DNA of 64,000 nucleotides from the NCBI GenBank assembly GCA_028554755.1, contig JAPTOF010000002.1, positions 13,565,001 to 13,629,000 of the forward strand, given 5' to 3'. Every line of letters starts with the position of its first letter. The first letter of the stretch is position 1. Positions 10,795-22,993 of this stretch are shown here, one piece after another. The position numbers were made by a program, and so were the translations under genes. The notes under the pieces are model-generated. The model saw only the letters and a program-made list of their open reading frames with translations, did no database searches and had not been told where the DNA came from. The stretch comes from Cordia subcordata. Lineage: Eukaryota; Streptophyta; Magnoliopsida; Boraginales; Cordiaceae.

Positions 10795-13700
10795 TTAGCC
10801 AAATGCATAAGGATCATCTGTATATGGATTCAGAGATCCTTCAGAGAACAGATCACCTATGTTGGAAGGTGTTGCACGGACTCCCTTGATATCCTGCATC
10901 ATAATAGACTAATAAACCCTTAAAGAAGATAAAGATTATACAATGGCACCACATTTTCTGCACAACTGAAGATTGTAAAAGAAGGTTCTTCCATCAGAGA
11001 TACAGTATGCTCATATTTTTGTAGCTTTAAGTTGCACTGTTTATCAGAGCTAAAGGTTTACCAGGTTACAGGAGGACAAACATTAACACATGATTAGTAA
11101 CGGCATATGGTATGAGCCAAAATATTAGCAATATATGTTGTAACTAAAATAAAATGCCTGTCTAGGTTTTCTCTGCCAGGCTTTCTACAGAATGCCAAAG
11201 TCAAGAAGAATAAGAAACAAGCTAAGGAATGACTCATTTTTAATCACTTGCCTTCATAGCATTTCTGGGAGTATTGGCTTTTGGTGTGCCCCTCTTTCCA
11301 TTCTGCAATTTGCACATAAAAGTTATAGAGATGATGGTAGAATTCATCCGTTCAATATATTACAAGTAAGGTTGTGCTAAAATGTTTGTTGGTCAAGGGT
11401 TCATACCCCAAACATGACTGTACTTTTAGTTTTCCTCTTCTTTGTGATTGTTCTACCATTTGTGGTTTCAACTTCATATTCGTGATGGGTCACCTGCCAT
11501 GGGGAGGGAGTAATTAAAGGTAGGTGAGACAACTCACGAATCCAGTCAAGCAAGTGATCAAACATATGGAAAGTGACATGACGCTGATTTCAGAACATAG
11601 AAAATAATTGCAAAAAGGAAAAATGAGAAGACAAAGTAAAGGCAACTGCAGAGAAAGAGAATAAGAACAACATAGTGCTAAGGCAGCTCATATGTTCCTC
11701 ATTCTGCAGTGTGAAATTCTCTAACTGGACTAGACATGAATGTACTAGTATTCCTCAACCTTCACCACTTCAAATAGTGGTGTCATCATGTCAGTCTTAT
11801 TCCTATCTAACTGAAAACTGAAAAAATCACATCACCAGACAGACTGGCATAGACAAACATAATTTATGGCAGATTCAGCAGTCTCTTACCTTCCGACTGT
11901 GCTTCGGCAGACTCATTGCACTACCTTTATTAGACTTCTCCACTTTCTTCATATAGTTTGAAACTGGTGATCGCATTTCATTCACATAAGGTGAATCCTA
12001 ACAGCAACAAAGAATATATGTTTAGTATGCTTGGCTATTATAAAATCAAGAGGAAAGATGAGAAGTAACTTTTGATGCTTCCCATATTACCTTCTCTTTC
12101 ATTTCAGACTTCTCCACATGCGGAATTCTTTTGCTGTTGTCAGAGTTTCTCATCTTGGCTGATGAAATGGAATAGTTCTGCAAAAATTTGATTTGATAAG
12201 TTCATAATAATTAAGTAGGAGATTGGTTATCAAACTATACTTTACATGTTTCGATATTCTGTAGCCAGCAGTGGGGAGATGTTTTGGCGTCTCACAGAAA
12301 ATAAATGGTAGTAGAAATATTATGCTTATATCTTTCCCTAACACTTCAAATCTACTCAGCTGATTGAAGATAAACTTACCATTTACAAAAGATGGAGAAC
12401 AGATGATTACTCAGATCACTAGATAACAATTAAAGCTAGACAGCTCCACAGGAAAATACCTATTCAGAGATTTCAGTGTACAGGTTGAAAGCTAATCCCT
12501 TTTATTTAATGCAAAAAGATTGACATGTATTTCTGCAACTAGTGATCTTCCAGTGACAGTTTCAAATTCACCAAGAAAACTATATACTTCAACACAGTTG
12601 TTTACTGTGTGTAAAATGCAGAAGAGTTTAGACACACTAAGTTCTTCAGAGCCCTGGGGATCAGTAATTGCTGGCCAACAATCAGAAATTCTCAATTCAA
12701 AAGGTCAAACTTCACAAAGCATTAATGACTCAATGAAAAGATCCAATTGACCTTTTAGTAATAACTTACTTGCATGAATGATATATGATAATGGCTGGAC
12801 CACATAACCAGACATTGCAAAAGAAAGAAAGACAGATGAATTATATTAGTCTGAAGCCAGACCTTTTTTGAGTTCACTTCTTGGTCCTCTTGATGATCCT
12901 CGCTCATCACTCTCCACTGTAATTGCAGCAAAGCCCTCTGCTTCTCTTCCTGAGATATAAAATGATCACAGTAAAAAAGATGCTATATAAATCGCAAGGA
13001 TAGTACATTTTCATATCAAGAAAGGTATTTTACACTAAATATACAAGAATTGAAATATATATTGGGGGGGGGGGGGTAGAGAGAGTTGAGTAGGAGGACC
13101 AACTTTGTCCTTCTGAATATCCAGCTCCTCCTGTAGTCTTCGGCACTCATCTTCATGCTCAACCCTCATAGCTCTTAACTGAGCTTCATGTTCATTCCTC
13201 AGCGATGTGGTTTTCTGTGAGTGGCATGCTTATGAGCTAATACAATTTACTTTGTCTGCTAGTTGCACTAGAAATAAAATCAGATGATGTGTACCTCCCT
13301 CAGTTCATTTTCTGCTTGAAGTTGAACACGTCTTAGCTCTTCGTTGTGCTTGGATATAAGATTCAATTCCTTTTTGCCATGGTCTTGCTGAATGCGACTA
13401 ACCTACAGGTGTGTTATGTAGAGGTCAATTTGTATAATTCTTAACACACTATTAACCTTATGAGTTTGTAAATGGCCATGCACATCTACTAGTATAAGAT
13501 ATGAAAGAAAACTGATAATCTACCCAGGGTGGAGTCTTATAGATAACCTCCAGATCATGGATATTCAAGATAAATTTTCTCTGAAACTGTCTAATTGATA
13601 GTCCAACAATAGATTTCTACTAACTATCCAGTTTGGAAGTCACAAAAATATACAAAAGCAAGGATCTTCTAAATTCTCAAGCACACAAGATATCGAAGAC

Positions 13701-16700
13701 TAGCTACAGATTCTAGTTTCAAATTTTTATATAATATAATATACAGGTACAAAAGCTATGGTCAGTTTATAGATATTTACATCCTAATTTTGAAAAATAA
13801 ACTCAATGTCACAAAGATGAAAAGCAGTACTGCACTTGGTAAGGAATTTTGAAAAGTTATGGATCTTTCAATAGATCATGGTAAATGATTTCACCTAATC
13901 TTCTAATACATACCAAAGCAGCATATTCATCCTGTACTCGTATCAAATTCTTCTTCGACTCCTCATTGCATTCTTCAAGTTTTTGCCCACATTTTCTTTC
14001 CATTTCTGCAATTTTTTTCTCTGCCTGAAGGTTGAAACAAGTAATAGCACACTTCAATGACCATAGCTGCTCAACCACAGCAAACAAGGAAAATAGGAAG
14101 GGAATAAGTAAACCTGTTCTTTTTCAAGATTAACACTCTCCTGTTTCTCCACCTCATACTTTTTCCGCATCTCATTGATGGCCTGATCACTCATCCAAGA
14201 TCAACTCCAAGGGAAAAGAGAGGAAAAGAGGAAAACAGACAATGATAATAGTAAACAAAATTGGTTGATTATCTTAAAGGTTGTTTAATTTTGAATGAAG
14301 GAAAATACCTGATCATTTCTCTGGGATATCTCCTTTAAGTGCCTTGACAATTCCAACTGTTTACTCTCCAACATCTGATCATATTGCTTCTTAGCTTCAA
14401 CGAGCTTACTTTCTGCATTGGTAAGAGCTGCTTGAATCTGCACAAGTATAGGACAGAATTAAAAAGAGAGTAGAAGTTTGTTACACATTGAATGCAACCT
14501 TAAATACTAATTTGAGACACCTCTGCTTTCTGATCTTCCATTTGTTTCTCTCTGTCTTTAAGTTCGAGAACAAGCTGACTCTTCTCTTCTAATGTACTAT
14601 CAAGCTGACTAATCTGTTTCTCCAGTGAATCTATATGCTCTTTAGACTTCTCTATTTCCTTCTGGAGTGCATCAATCTCCTTGTCTTTTTCCTCAATAAC
14701 TTTCCGTAGCATTTCAATTTGATCTTTGTTTAAAGTTTCTAACGATGAATGTTTCTGCAACAGATCTTGCTGCATGATTGAAGGAAAAACAGTTAGGCTC
14801 ATTTATGTGCCACGCTATACGACACTCAAATTTCCATATAAAATTTCACCATCTTTTTCTCAGAAGATCTTGAATTTTCAGATAATGTGTCGAAATTCTT
14901 CTGCAACTTGGTGATCAGAAATTCCATCTCTGTCTTCTTCGAAATAAGAGCTTCTGCTTCAGACTCCAATCTCCGAATTTTCTCTTCTGAGAAGCGGCAT
15001 TCTTCTGCATGCTGTACCACTGCAAATTCTTGCTCTTTCTGAAGTTCAATGACCTTATTGTTCAACTCCTCATTAACCAAATATAAGGCATTTTTCTCTG
15101 AAGTAACGGATACATTTTGACTTTGTAGCAGATCAATTTTTTGTTTGGCACATTGAGCAGCAAGGTTTTTCTCCTCTTCAGCCAGCTTGAAGCAAGATTC
15201 GTATAAAGAATTGAGCTGAACAACTTTTTCCGAGAATGTCAAGCTTTGATTTTCCAACTCTGTGAACTTCAATGTCAGCATCTTAACAAAGTCTTCAAGA
15301 TTCTTGACCTTCTGGAGTGCCATGTCCAATTTGCTGGCAAGATCTTTGTTCTTTGATACAAGATCACTCGTTTCCTTCTCCAACTTCTCCTTAGAATTCC
15401 TCAGATTTAGCAGGCCTTCTTCCTTTACTTTTAACTCGATATTCAGTTGTTTGAATTTAGAGTTCAAATTATCCATGGTCAATCCATTAGCCGCAACAGT
15501 TGCTTCAAGATTCTTAATCTTAGCATCTGCTCGAGGAAAATAGAACTTAAAGAGAGTAGAAGCATACTTAATCTTAATAGAACTTAGAAAGAGTAGAAAT
15601 TGGTCTATTATATACAAGAATAAATAGAATAAAGATATCAGCATTTCATCATATTAGAGCAACCAGTAAGTGAAGGCATAAGGAGGCTGGTGAGAAGTAC
15701 TACACTCAAGCTTAAGACATTTAACATTCTCGCGAGAAGGCAGATATAGGTTCTTGGGAAAACGAGGAATCCATTTTAAGGACACCAGATTGCAATATAC
15801 AAATACGATAACTCATGGCAGCGAATTAAGCTTAACTAGCATTGCATCTCAATTGACAAGGTCTCACATTGGCAAATCTAAATCATAGCCTGTAAAAATA
15901 GTGAACCATGTGAAAATTGGTCAATCATCCACGTCTATGAGAAGCATGTTGAGAAGAAAAGTTATCTCTAGTCTATACTCCAACAAGAAAAACTTTGTTC
16001 ATATTATATTTAAGGTTCCGGAGGTGTGAATTGTTCAAGGAATTATAGCAAAAGATCCATGAAATGCATTTATTCACCCAACAAAGCGTCATATCAAAGA
16101 GTAAAGGATTGCAGATATTGCCGGATATAATTGCTTTGTATTAGTTCTTTTAACTTGATGGCATAGAGACCTTAGTGGTGAAGATGATAGCAGGTGATGC
16201 TTCTTCAAAGTTCTAAATCCTACCTTGAAAATCCTATATATTTATAATTTTAATTAATCACTTCGTTTTTACCCCAAAACATGGAAGAAAATGAAGGTGT
16301 CAGTCTCATCTTCCCTTTCGACAAAATTTCAACTATATAATCAGTCCCTAGGACTTTAAGCAGGCACTATTTCCAACTTCGTGCAGCGATAGAGCTGACC
16401 CAAGCAGTTCCAGTTTGCTTCTATGAATCCAATGTAGCACTCAGTATGAATTGTAAAGCAAGCTATTAACGATACATGTTCTTACCTTTTCCTGTAATGA
16501 GACTGGCTGCTCTGCTTTTTTCATCCCTCAATGATTTCTCCATTTCCTCCTTCTCAACGCTAAGTTCCTTCAGTTCATTTTCACCTACAATTGAGATCCA
16601 GAAACATTTTGTATGATTACATAACTTAGAAACAAAACTTAATCACAAAGTACCAGTAAATTAAGTCTAAAGCCTTAGCTGCTTTGTTGTTGAATTTGCT

Positions 16701-18029
16701 AATTAAGTAATTACTGAACCAACTCGTATTATAAATCATCAACAAATAATTATAACTTTACAGTCTAGAGATTTAGTAGAACTTACGATTTCTAAGAGTT
16801 CCCTCTGACAATTCTAACTGCATGGACAGAGACTTCATCTCGTCATGCAAGTTGTCAAGAACAGCCCATGTTGCAGAGAGTTTATCTTCAAAGTAAGCCT
16901 TGTCTTCTTCAGCTGTTAAGCAGGTTGAAAGTCAATACAACAGTAAACATTCTCATAACAGGGAACTGAAGCTTCAGATGTGTAAAGCATATATAATATA
17001 CCTTCCCGAACCTGACCAGCCAAGTGCTGTAAAGTTTCAGTAAGTTGATCACATAAAGTCTTTGTTGAAGAAAATTTAGATTCCAGCCCTTTCCATAGCT
17101 TCTCATCTTCTTTCTGCTTGACTTTTAGTTTCGCGTTATCGTTATATGCACTCCTTAATTTCTCTTCCAATACATGAACATGCTCTGTCACTTTCTTTAG
17201 CTTAGAATTCTGTATTCATCATTCATCACGACCAAATTTATTTCAGTCCAACACTCCGACTAGTGAACATAACGCAAACATCTTTATAAAAAAAATTAAC
17301 AATCATGCCCTAGCTCAGTGAAAAAACTCGTGCATATACAACAGAAAACTTATGTTATATTGCACATAGATAACACAGATACATACAATAGGCACATCCA
17401 TGCACGCATAATAAAAGCTGTAAACCTAAACAATTTATTGCTATACAGACATACTATGCACATATATATTCAAACCGATAAACATAAATTAAATTTACAT
17501 GCTGACGCACACAAATAAATTTATATATATATACATGCATGTAAGCATTAATAAAATTCACGAGTGCACCTACCAGTATACACATAAATAGAATTTGTAA
17601 ATTTGTATATATATACATACACAAAATTGTAAACCTATAAACTTCTATATACACAGAGACATACAAAAAGATTGAAAAAAAGAAAATGAAATTGTGAAAT
17701 GCTTATTTACCGCCAATTCAAGATCAGATTTGGCAGAAGCTTGCTCCTTCACCAATTTTTCTGCAGAAATCACCGAGGATATTACAAATTCAACACATGA
17801 GTCATTTTCTCCGAAGATTTCGATGCAAAAACCAAAACTTTTTACAGCAGTTAAAAAAAAAACCTGCAGTCAGCTTCAAATTCGCGAAGCTTCCGACAGG
17901 AACAGAATCGGAAGATGCGCGCGATGCTATCGGAATCGTCTTCGCAGCTCCGGCGCCGGAAGCCGATCGTGATCGCAACTGTTCCAAGGTCTTGAAGCTC
18001 GATAATCCGAAGAGCTTACTCATTTCCAT
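10795..18029 (-). CDS. ZYP1: Synaptonemal complex transverse filament protein ZYP1, 18 exons, 873 aa
   Basis: Coding exons on the minus strand, 5' to 3': 17864-18029, 17711-17760, 17002-17209, 16787-16912, 16486-16584, 14850-15526, 14521-14769, 14309-14437, 14114-14182, 13914-14024, 13295-13402, 13104-13214, 12863-12949, 12091-12177, 11890-11997, 11407-11493, 11252-11302, 10795-10893. They total 2622 nt with the frame kept throughout; Arabidopsis ZYP1 is about the same length. Residues 1-55 form a Ser/Ala-rich head ending 'SFANLKLTA'; residues about 60-730 are coiled coil, including '[20 protein letters not shown]'; the tail has a basic patch (KKRKTK, about residue 815) and the conserved end '[14 protein letters not shown]'. 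ZYP1 dimers span the synaptonemal complex between paired chromosomes and shape crossover number and interference. All introns are GT-AG except the last, whose donor is GC. The start at MEMSK is chosen by analogy; the Met two codons later is possible. Confidence 0.95.
13064..13076. repeat. G13 homopolymer in ZYP1 intron 12
   Basis: Thirteen consecutive G on the plus strand (C on the transcribed sense), in the 154-bp intron between exons 12 and 13. Likely length-variable. Confidence 0.9.
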
Positions 18030-18540
18030 ATCCAAAAAGCAACGGAAACAGAAAAGATCGAAAGCTTTTTCCGATTGAAATGCACGAAAAATAACTAGCA
18101 AAATCGCTAAAACTCTAGAGAATTGAAATAGGAGCGTTTTTTGTTCGGAAAGGTTTTGTTTACAGATGAGAGTAGAGAGGTTTGTGAATGTGAAATTGTG
18201 AGTGTTCGAAAATGGAATAGGGCGCGAAGTTGTGCGCTATTCATAGAGGTTGGATGGGCAGTTAGAGGTGCGGTGCGATCGGGTGTGATGGGCTCTACGG
18301 GATCTTATCGTGAGAAGAAATTATTTATTTATTTATTTGTAACTTTTTTTTCCTGAGAAACGTTTCCTTAATTTTTGCTATTTCTTAAAATAGTAAATTA
18401 AATTAAATTAATTTTTCTTCAAATCAATGTAAAAAGAATAATTATGAGAAGAGTAAAATCGTCTTCATATGTTTAATGGTTAAAATACATATTATTCCCT
18501 ACCATTTGTCTAATTAACTACTAATCCTATAGTATATAAA
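18030..18540 (-). promoter_or_regulatory. Probable 5' UTR and promoter of ZYP1
   Basis: The region upstream of the ZYP1 start. It is moderately GC-rich to about 18300 and then AT-rich. The frame is open for 24 codons upstream of the chosen Met, up to another Met at 18101. No clear TATA box or known meiotic element was recognised. Confidence 0.35.
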
Positions 18541-18769
18541 GGGCCTACTTGGATTAGCTTTTTTCCAAAATGTTTTTTTTTTAAATTTTTGAAAAATAAA
18601 TTTTTTGAGAAGATGAAAATTTTGACTTCTTAAAAAAGCTTTATTTGAACTTTTTTCAGAGTTTTAACTTTTTTTTAAAATCAAATCAAATAATTATTAC
18701 AAATTTAATGTAACTTTTTTAAGAAAAAAATAATTTTTTTCTGAAAAGAAACCAATGCAAAATCTACCT
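18541..18769. mobile_element. MITE, family A (about 225 bp, TIR 'TTGGATTGG')
   Basis: It starts GGGCCTACTTGGATTAGC and ends with a degenerate inverted copy (AAACCAATGCAAAATCTACC). The interior has the family's T-rich and A-rich halves with 'GACTTCTTAAAAAAGCT' and 'AATTATTACAAATTTAATGT'. The latter two motifs recur in the copy at 39208-39438. Confidence 0.65.
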
Positions 18770-19850
18770 CATAACCATTTTCCAAAAAATGACTCACTGA
18801 CGGTAATTTTTCATATTTTTAATTCAGTTAACAAAATTATTGCAAGAACTATGGTGGAAGAAGTGGCTAAATAAGAAACACCAAAGGTCAAATATCTAAA
18901 CGGAAAAACACAGGACGTCCGTGAATATAAGATTGGCAAAGTATAGCAGATTATACACTTTATTTTAACTACTGTCTCCAAAGTAACGATTCGAGTTCAA
19001 ATCATTTGAAGGTCAAGGATGGGATAGGGATAAAAAAGAAAGGAAAACATTTATCAAAACTACTATGTGTTTAGATGCATCTCAAACTGATTTAAAACAA
19101 CATAGTCCAAGTATGTAACTCTTTTACATTAGAATTATAGAAGTTTTATTTTTTACCCAAAAAAATACTAATAATTGCTTTTTTACTTTACTATAAGTTT
19201 GTAGCACTTAAGAGGTCCTATTATTTTTTTGCTCGGTTAGGTCCTATATTTCTCGTTTACTTTTGTAGATTTTATAGTCTAAACCAGAGCAAAAAGACCT
19301 CATTCATTTTCTGAAAGAGAAAATATATAATCGACACTTTATGATAATGTGGATCTTAACCCCATTGTTAAATCAAAAACTTTCTACTGAAACCATACAT
19401 CAAAAATTGAATCATTGCGTTTACATTGCAAACTTTTCATATTACCAAGGGCTTTAAATTTTTCCCAAGCAAATAAACCATACCATTCAAATGACTTGAT
19501 AGCTTATTGAGAATGTGAATTTTGATGTTAGTCGAAAAAATGAATGTAGTGATCGTGCTCTATGAAATATGCAAATACCACTTATGAGAAGAATTTCAGG
19601 TAATCTTCATGCAATTTTTTTTAGAATCTCTTTTCTGTTGGATCTGTAAATAATAACCCTTACGACTATTTAATAAAGGGTGTGAGAGTTGCAATCTTCA
19701 CTGGCCTCACAAAACCCTTTAGACTCAATATTGTTTATGCTTTTAGTTTGTAAATCCATTTGAAATTACTAATTTTGTTATTATCAAAACCATTGAACTA
19801 GTTAACCCCTACTGATAGAATGCAAGATTCACACGTAAGTGTCCATACTA
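18770..19850. other. Intergenic, AT-rich, nothing recognised
   Basis: No open frames with coding character and no repeat that I can name. Confidence 0.4.
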
Positions 19851-20237
19851 TTTTTTTTTTGGGTCAAAGATAATTGCATTAATGAGAAAGCAGTACAATC
19901 GCATTCATCCCACCCCAGATGGGTGAAGATCTTTGAGTAACAAAATTAACAGTTTTTCAGGAAGAATGCCTAGCCAATTACATGCCAAACTACCACTCAA
20001 CATAGCCTTTGCAATCCAATTTGCCGGTCGATTCGCGTTTCTCTTAACCTTGCTCCATTGAAGTCTATCCATACCGAACACAATCTTTTTTTATGTCTTC
20101 AATAACTGTATCGATTTTTCATGGGGGTGCAATATCCAAGCGAGGTGATTGCATCGTGAATTACTTCTGTATCATTTTCAATAATGATGTTCGTCACTCG
20201 GAGATATATTTTGAGTAGACCAAGAAGATGTCCAGAC
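19851..20237 (-). mobile_element. LINE 3' fragment with RNase H-like domain
   Basis: Read on the minus strand, two frames give the end of a plant L1 RNase H domain: 'ENDTEVIHDAITSLG', then after a frameshift 'IDTVIEDIKKDCVRYG' and, after another frame change, 'KVKRNANRPANWIAKAML', followed by a stop and an A tail (the T run at 19851-19859). The NANRPANWIAK motif matches the last conserved block of LINE-encoded RNase H. It is heavily 5'-truncated, as usual for LINEs, and is a different family from the LINE at 6.2-9.2 kb, which ends without this domain. Confidence 0.7.
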
Positions 20238-20621
20238 AACTTATTTTTGGTATTTATAAGAATTTTTATAAAAAATTAATACAAGTAATATTCTTATTAC
20301 TTATAAATACTCAAATAAACATAACCAACATACCCACAAGTTAGTACATAAGAAAGAATTGCTTCATCTCATGGTTCAAGTGGTGTTAGGTTAACAAAAG
20401 AAGTACATAGTTGAACGAGTTAGGCTGACAGACTTATTTTGGGTATTTATAAGTATTTTTTATAAAAAATTAATACAAGTTACCTTTTTATTATTTATAA
20501 ACACCCAAATAACATAACCAACATACTACAAGTTAGTACACAAGAAAGAATTGCTTCATATCACGGTTCAAGTGGTGTCAGATTAACAAAAGAAGTACAT
20601 AATTGAATAAGTTAGGTTGAC
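20235..20621. repeat. Tandem duplication, two copies of about 193 bp
   Basis: Copy 1 is about 20235-20428 and copy 2 about 20429-20621, both running from 'GACA(G)ACTTATTTT' through 'AAGAAAGAATTGCTTCAT' and 'TTCAAGTGGTGT' to 'GTTAGG(C/T)TGACAG'. They differ by scattered substitutions and 1-2 base gaps. Copy 1 directly abuts the LINE fragment. No coding potential. Confidence 0.85.
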
Positions 20622-22895
20622 AGGGAGCAAATATGAGGTTGGTCATGATTGACTTGGCCCGTCTTGATGGAATTTTAAAGACAGCTTGTTATGGTTGAGC
20701 TAACAGCTTGTACCACTGGGACCAGCCATGGAGGGTTTGGATGTGCATAGTTCAAGTGTTGCTCAGGTATTTGATTATTTCGTCTCATGTTTAACTCCGA
20801 GCATATAAACGAGACTAATTTAGCAAATAAAAAACAACTTCCTTAGATTTATTGGCATAAAATATATAATCCAAATTATCTTCTAATCTCTCCATATTAT
20901 CTGAGACGCTTCACAACAGACTCGTTTGTTTTTTCTCTTTAGTTTTCTCTTGAAATTTTAGCAAGGGGGCGTTCAATCTTCCAATTTTGTGGGATCCATG
21001 CCCTACACGTACAACTTTAACGAGCGATTGCTCAATCTTCTAGTTTTATAGAATCCACATTTCTATACATACATTTAAGTTCGAGTGCTTTGCTATTTTC
21101 TTCCTCTAACAAGTTTCGTAACAAAGCATAAAGTAGGTAGAAGAAAAGAATGTCGTCCAAAAAAAATTCAAACAAGTTGCCACGTGCAGCAATTTTGAAT
21201 ATGTTCCTTACCAAAAAGGCGACATTTATGCTATCCAGCAAACTGAATACCTAAATACCCACAGTATACGTGTATAATGTATCACACATTTAAATGGTAA
21301 TGGTACAAAGTAACATGCATGCTTTTTTACTCAATAAATAGTGGCAACTGGCAGAATATATTGAATGCCTATTCTTATAATGGAATGAGACTTACTTTTA
21401 CTACAGATGGGAAACAAATTTAACAAAGATATTAATGCAAAAGTTATAAATAAAGCGACATTTATTCTTCCACCCATTTCCCATCTACTCCAATTCCAAC
21501 TAGGGCCTTTTTTTTTTTTCTTTTTCTATTTTTCAAACTCTATCGCCGTGAAATTCAAACTTAAAACCTTACTTATTGAGAAAATAATTTCAACTACTTA
21601 GCCATCCCTTAATTTTGATTCCCACTAAGGCCTTAGCTAGCCTCTAATAATCCAACTTTACTTTGCAAAATATAGAATCCAATGAATAAGAATAACAAAT
21701 TAAATTCTTAATTGGAATTGTATTGAATTGGTTGCAAATGTTGGAACCGAAATGTGACTTTTTATCAATTGATTTGAAAATAGCAGGTTCACGCCGCTTT
21801 CTTCTTTTCCATTTTCGTCGCGAAAACAGTCACCACTTTCTTCTTTTCCATTTTCGTCACGAAAACAGTCATAGTCGCCATAATAAAATAATAAGAAGCT
21901 GGTGAATAGCTCTAAGTTCTTGCTTCATGCCCTTGAATTTTAACTATAATGTCCTACCCTTAATTTGATTAAAAATATATTCTTAAAAACTTTGTGAATA
22001 TATGTTTATATGTGAAAAATGAGAATAGATGTAAAGAGACGTATAGACAGGGGTTCGTTTGGAAGTGTTATTGTTTTTCTTTTCAATTTTATTTTATGCA
22101 ACAGTTTTTTAAGATAGTTTTTTTGAAACAATTTTTAGAAACAAACAAGCAAAATTTATTTGAGTAAAAGATAAATATATTTCCTTTTAAAATATTAAAA
22201 AGACCATTCATGCTTTTATTTTTCTTTTCTTATCCTCAATTTCTTTTTTCCCTTCTAATATATATATTAGAATAAAGGAAATTTAGTTGGCGTAGTTCGA
22301 TCACTAGAATAACTAGTAGAGCTTGACTATCAACTAACAAATTTTGGGTGCGCAATACGTCTCTCTATATTGAACATCAGTTAAATCAAGAGTACTCACT
22401 TATAAAAGAAGACTGCGTTCGATGTTTATTTATTTATATCTACATATATAAATAGGTTTATATACATATACATATATATATGTGTGTGTATTTTGTTGGA
22501 AGTAAGAGGATGGGGGAAGAAATTGGGTTATGGCCTGGGGATCAGGGTGAATGTGGGGTGGGGCAATTTTCATTTATTAGTATCAAATAAAACACTAAAA
22601 TGATTAAACTTTATAATAAAAGAATTAAATAATTCCAATCAAAGTGAACCACTTAAAAATTATATATACGTCAAAATCAAATCAAACAAGCAAAATTGAA
22701 TACGAAAAAGAAAAAAAAAACAAAAAAAGACAGGAGAAGGAAAAAAAAAAAACTCGACATTTCTCAATCGTAAGACGTGTAACCCCACCCACTCGCCTTT
22801 CCGAAAAAGAGCGACATTCTCCAATCAATCCATCAAATCACTCCGTAACAAAACCACTAAACGACGACGAACTAGACAGAAGAAAACCGGCCACC
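20622..22895. other. Intergenic DNA and 5' region of the TMEM135-like gene
   Basis: AT-rich with no supported gene. A short 39-bp tandem duplication around TTCTTTTCCATTTTCGTC lies at about 21801-21875. TA-rich sequence with TATA-like motifs at about 22440-22490 and an A-rich, then C-rich leader (22690-22895) precede the start codon and probably belong to the promoter and 5' UTR. Confidence 0.45.
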
Positions 22896-22959
22896 ATGCC
22901 GCCGTCGGACGGCGACGGCACAACGACCTCGGCCGCGTCGGGCGATTGCAATTGCTCCT

Positions 22960-22993
<34 letters not shown>

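Noticed and set aside
22644..22895. In-frame upstream start extending the TMEM135-like protein by 84 residues
   Set aside because: The extension is Lys/Glu/Arg low-complexity from A-rich leader DNA, and the ATG at 22896 has a much better context and a family-like beginning.
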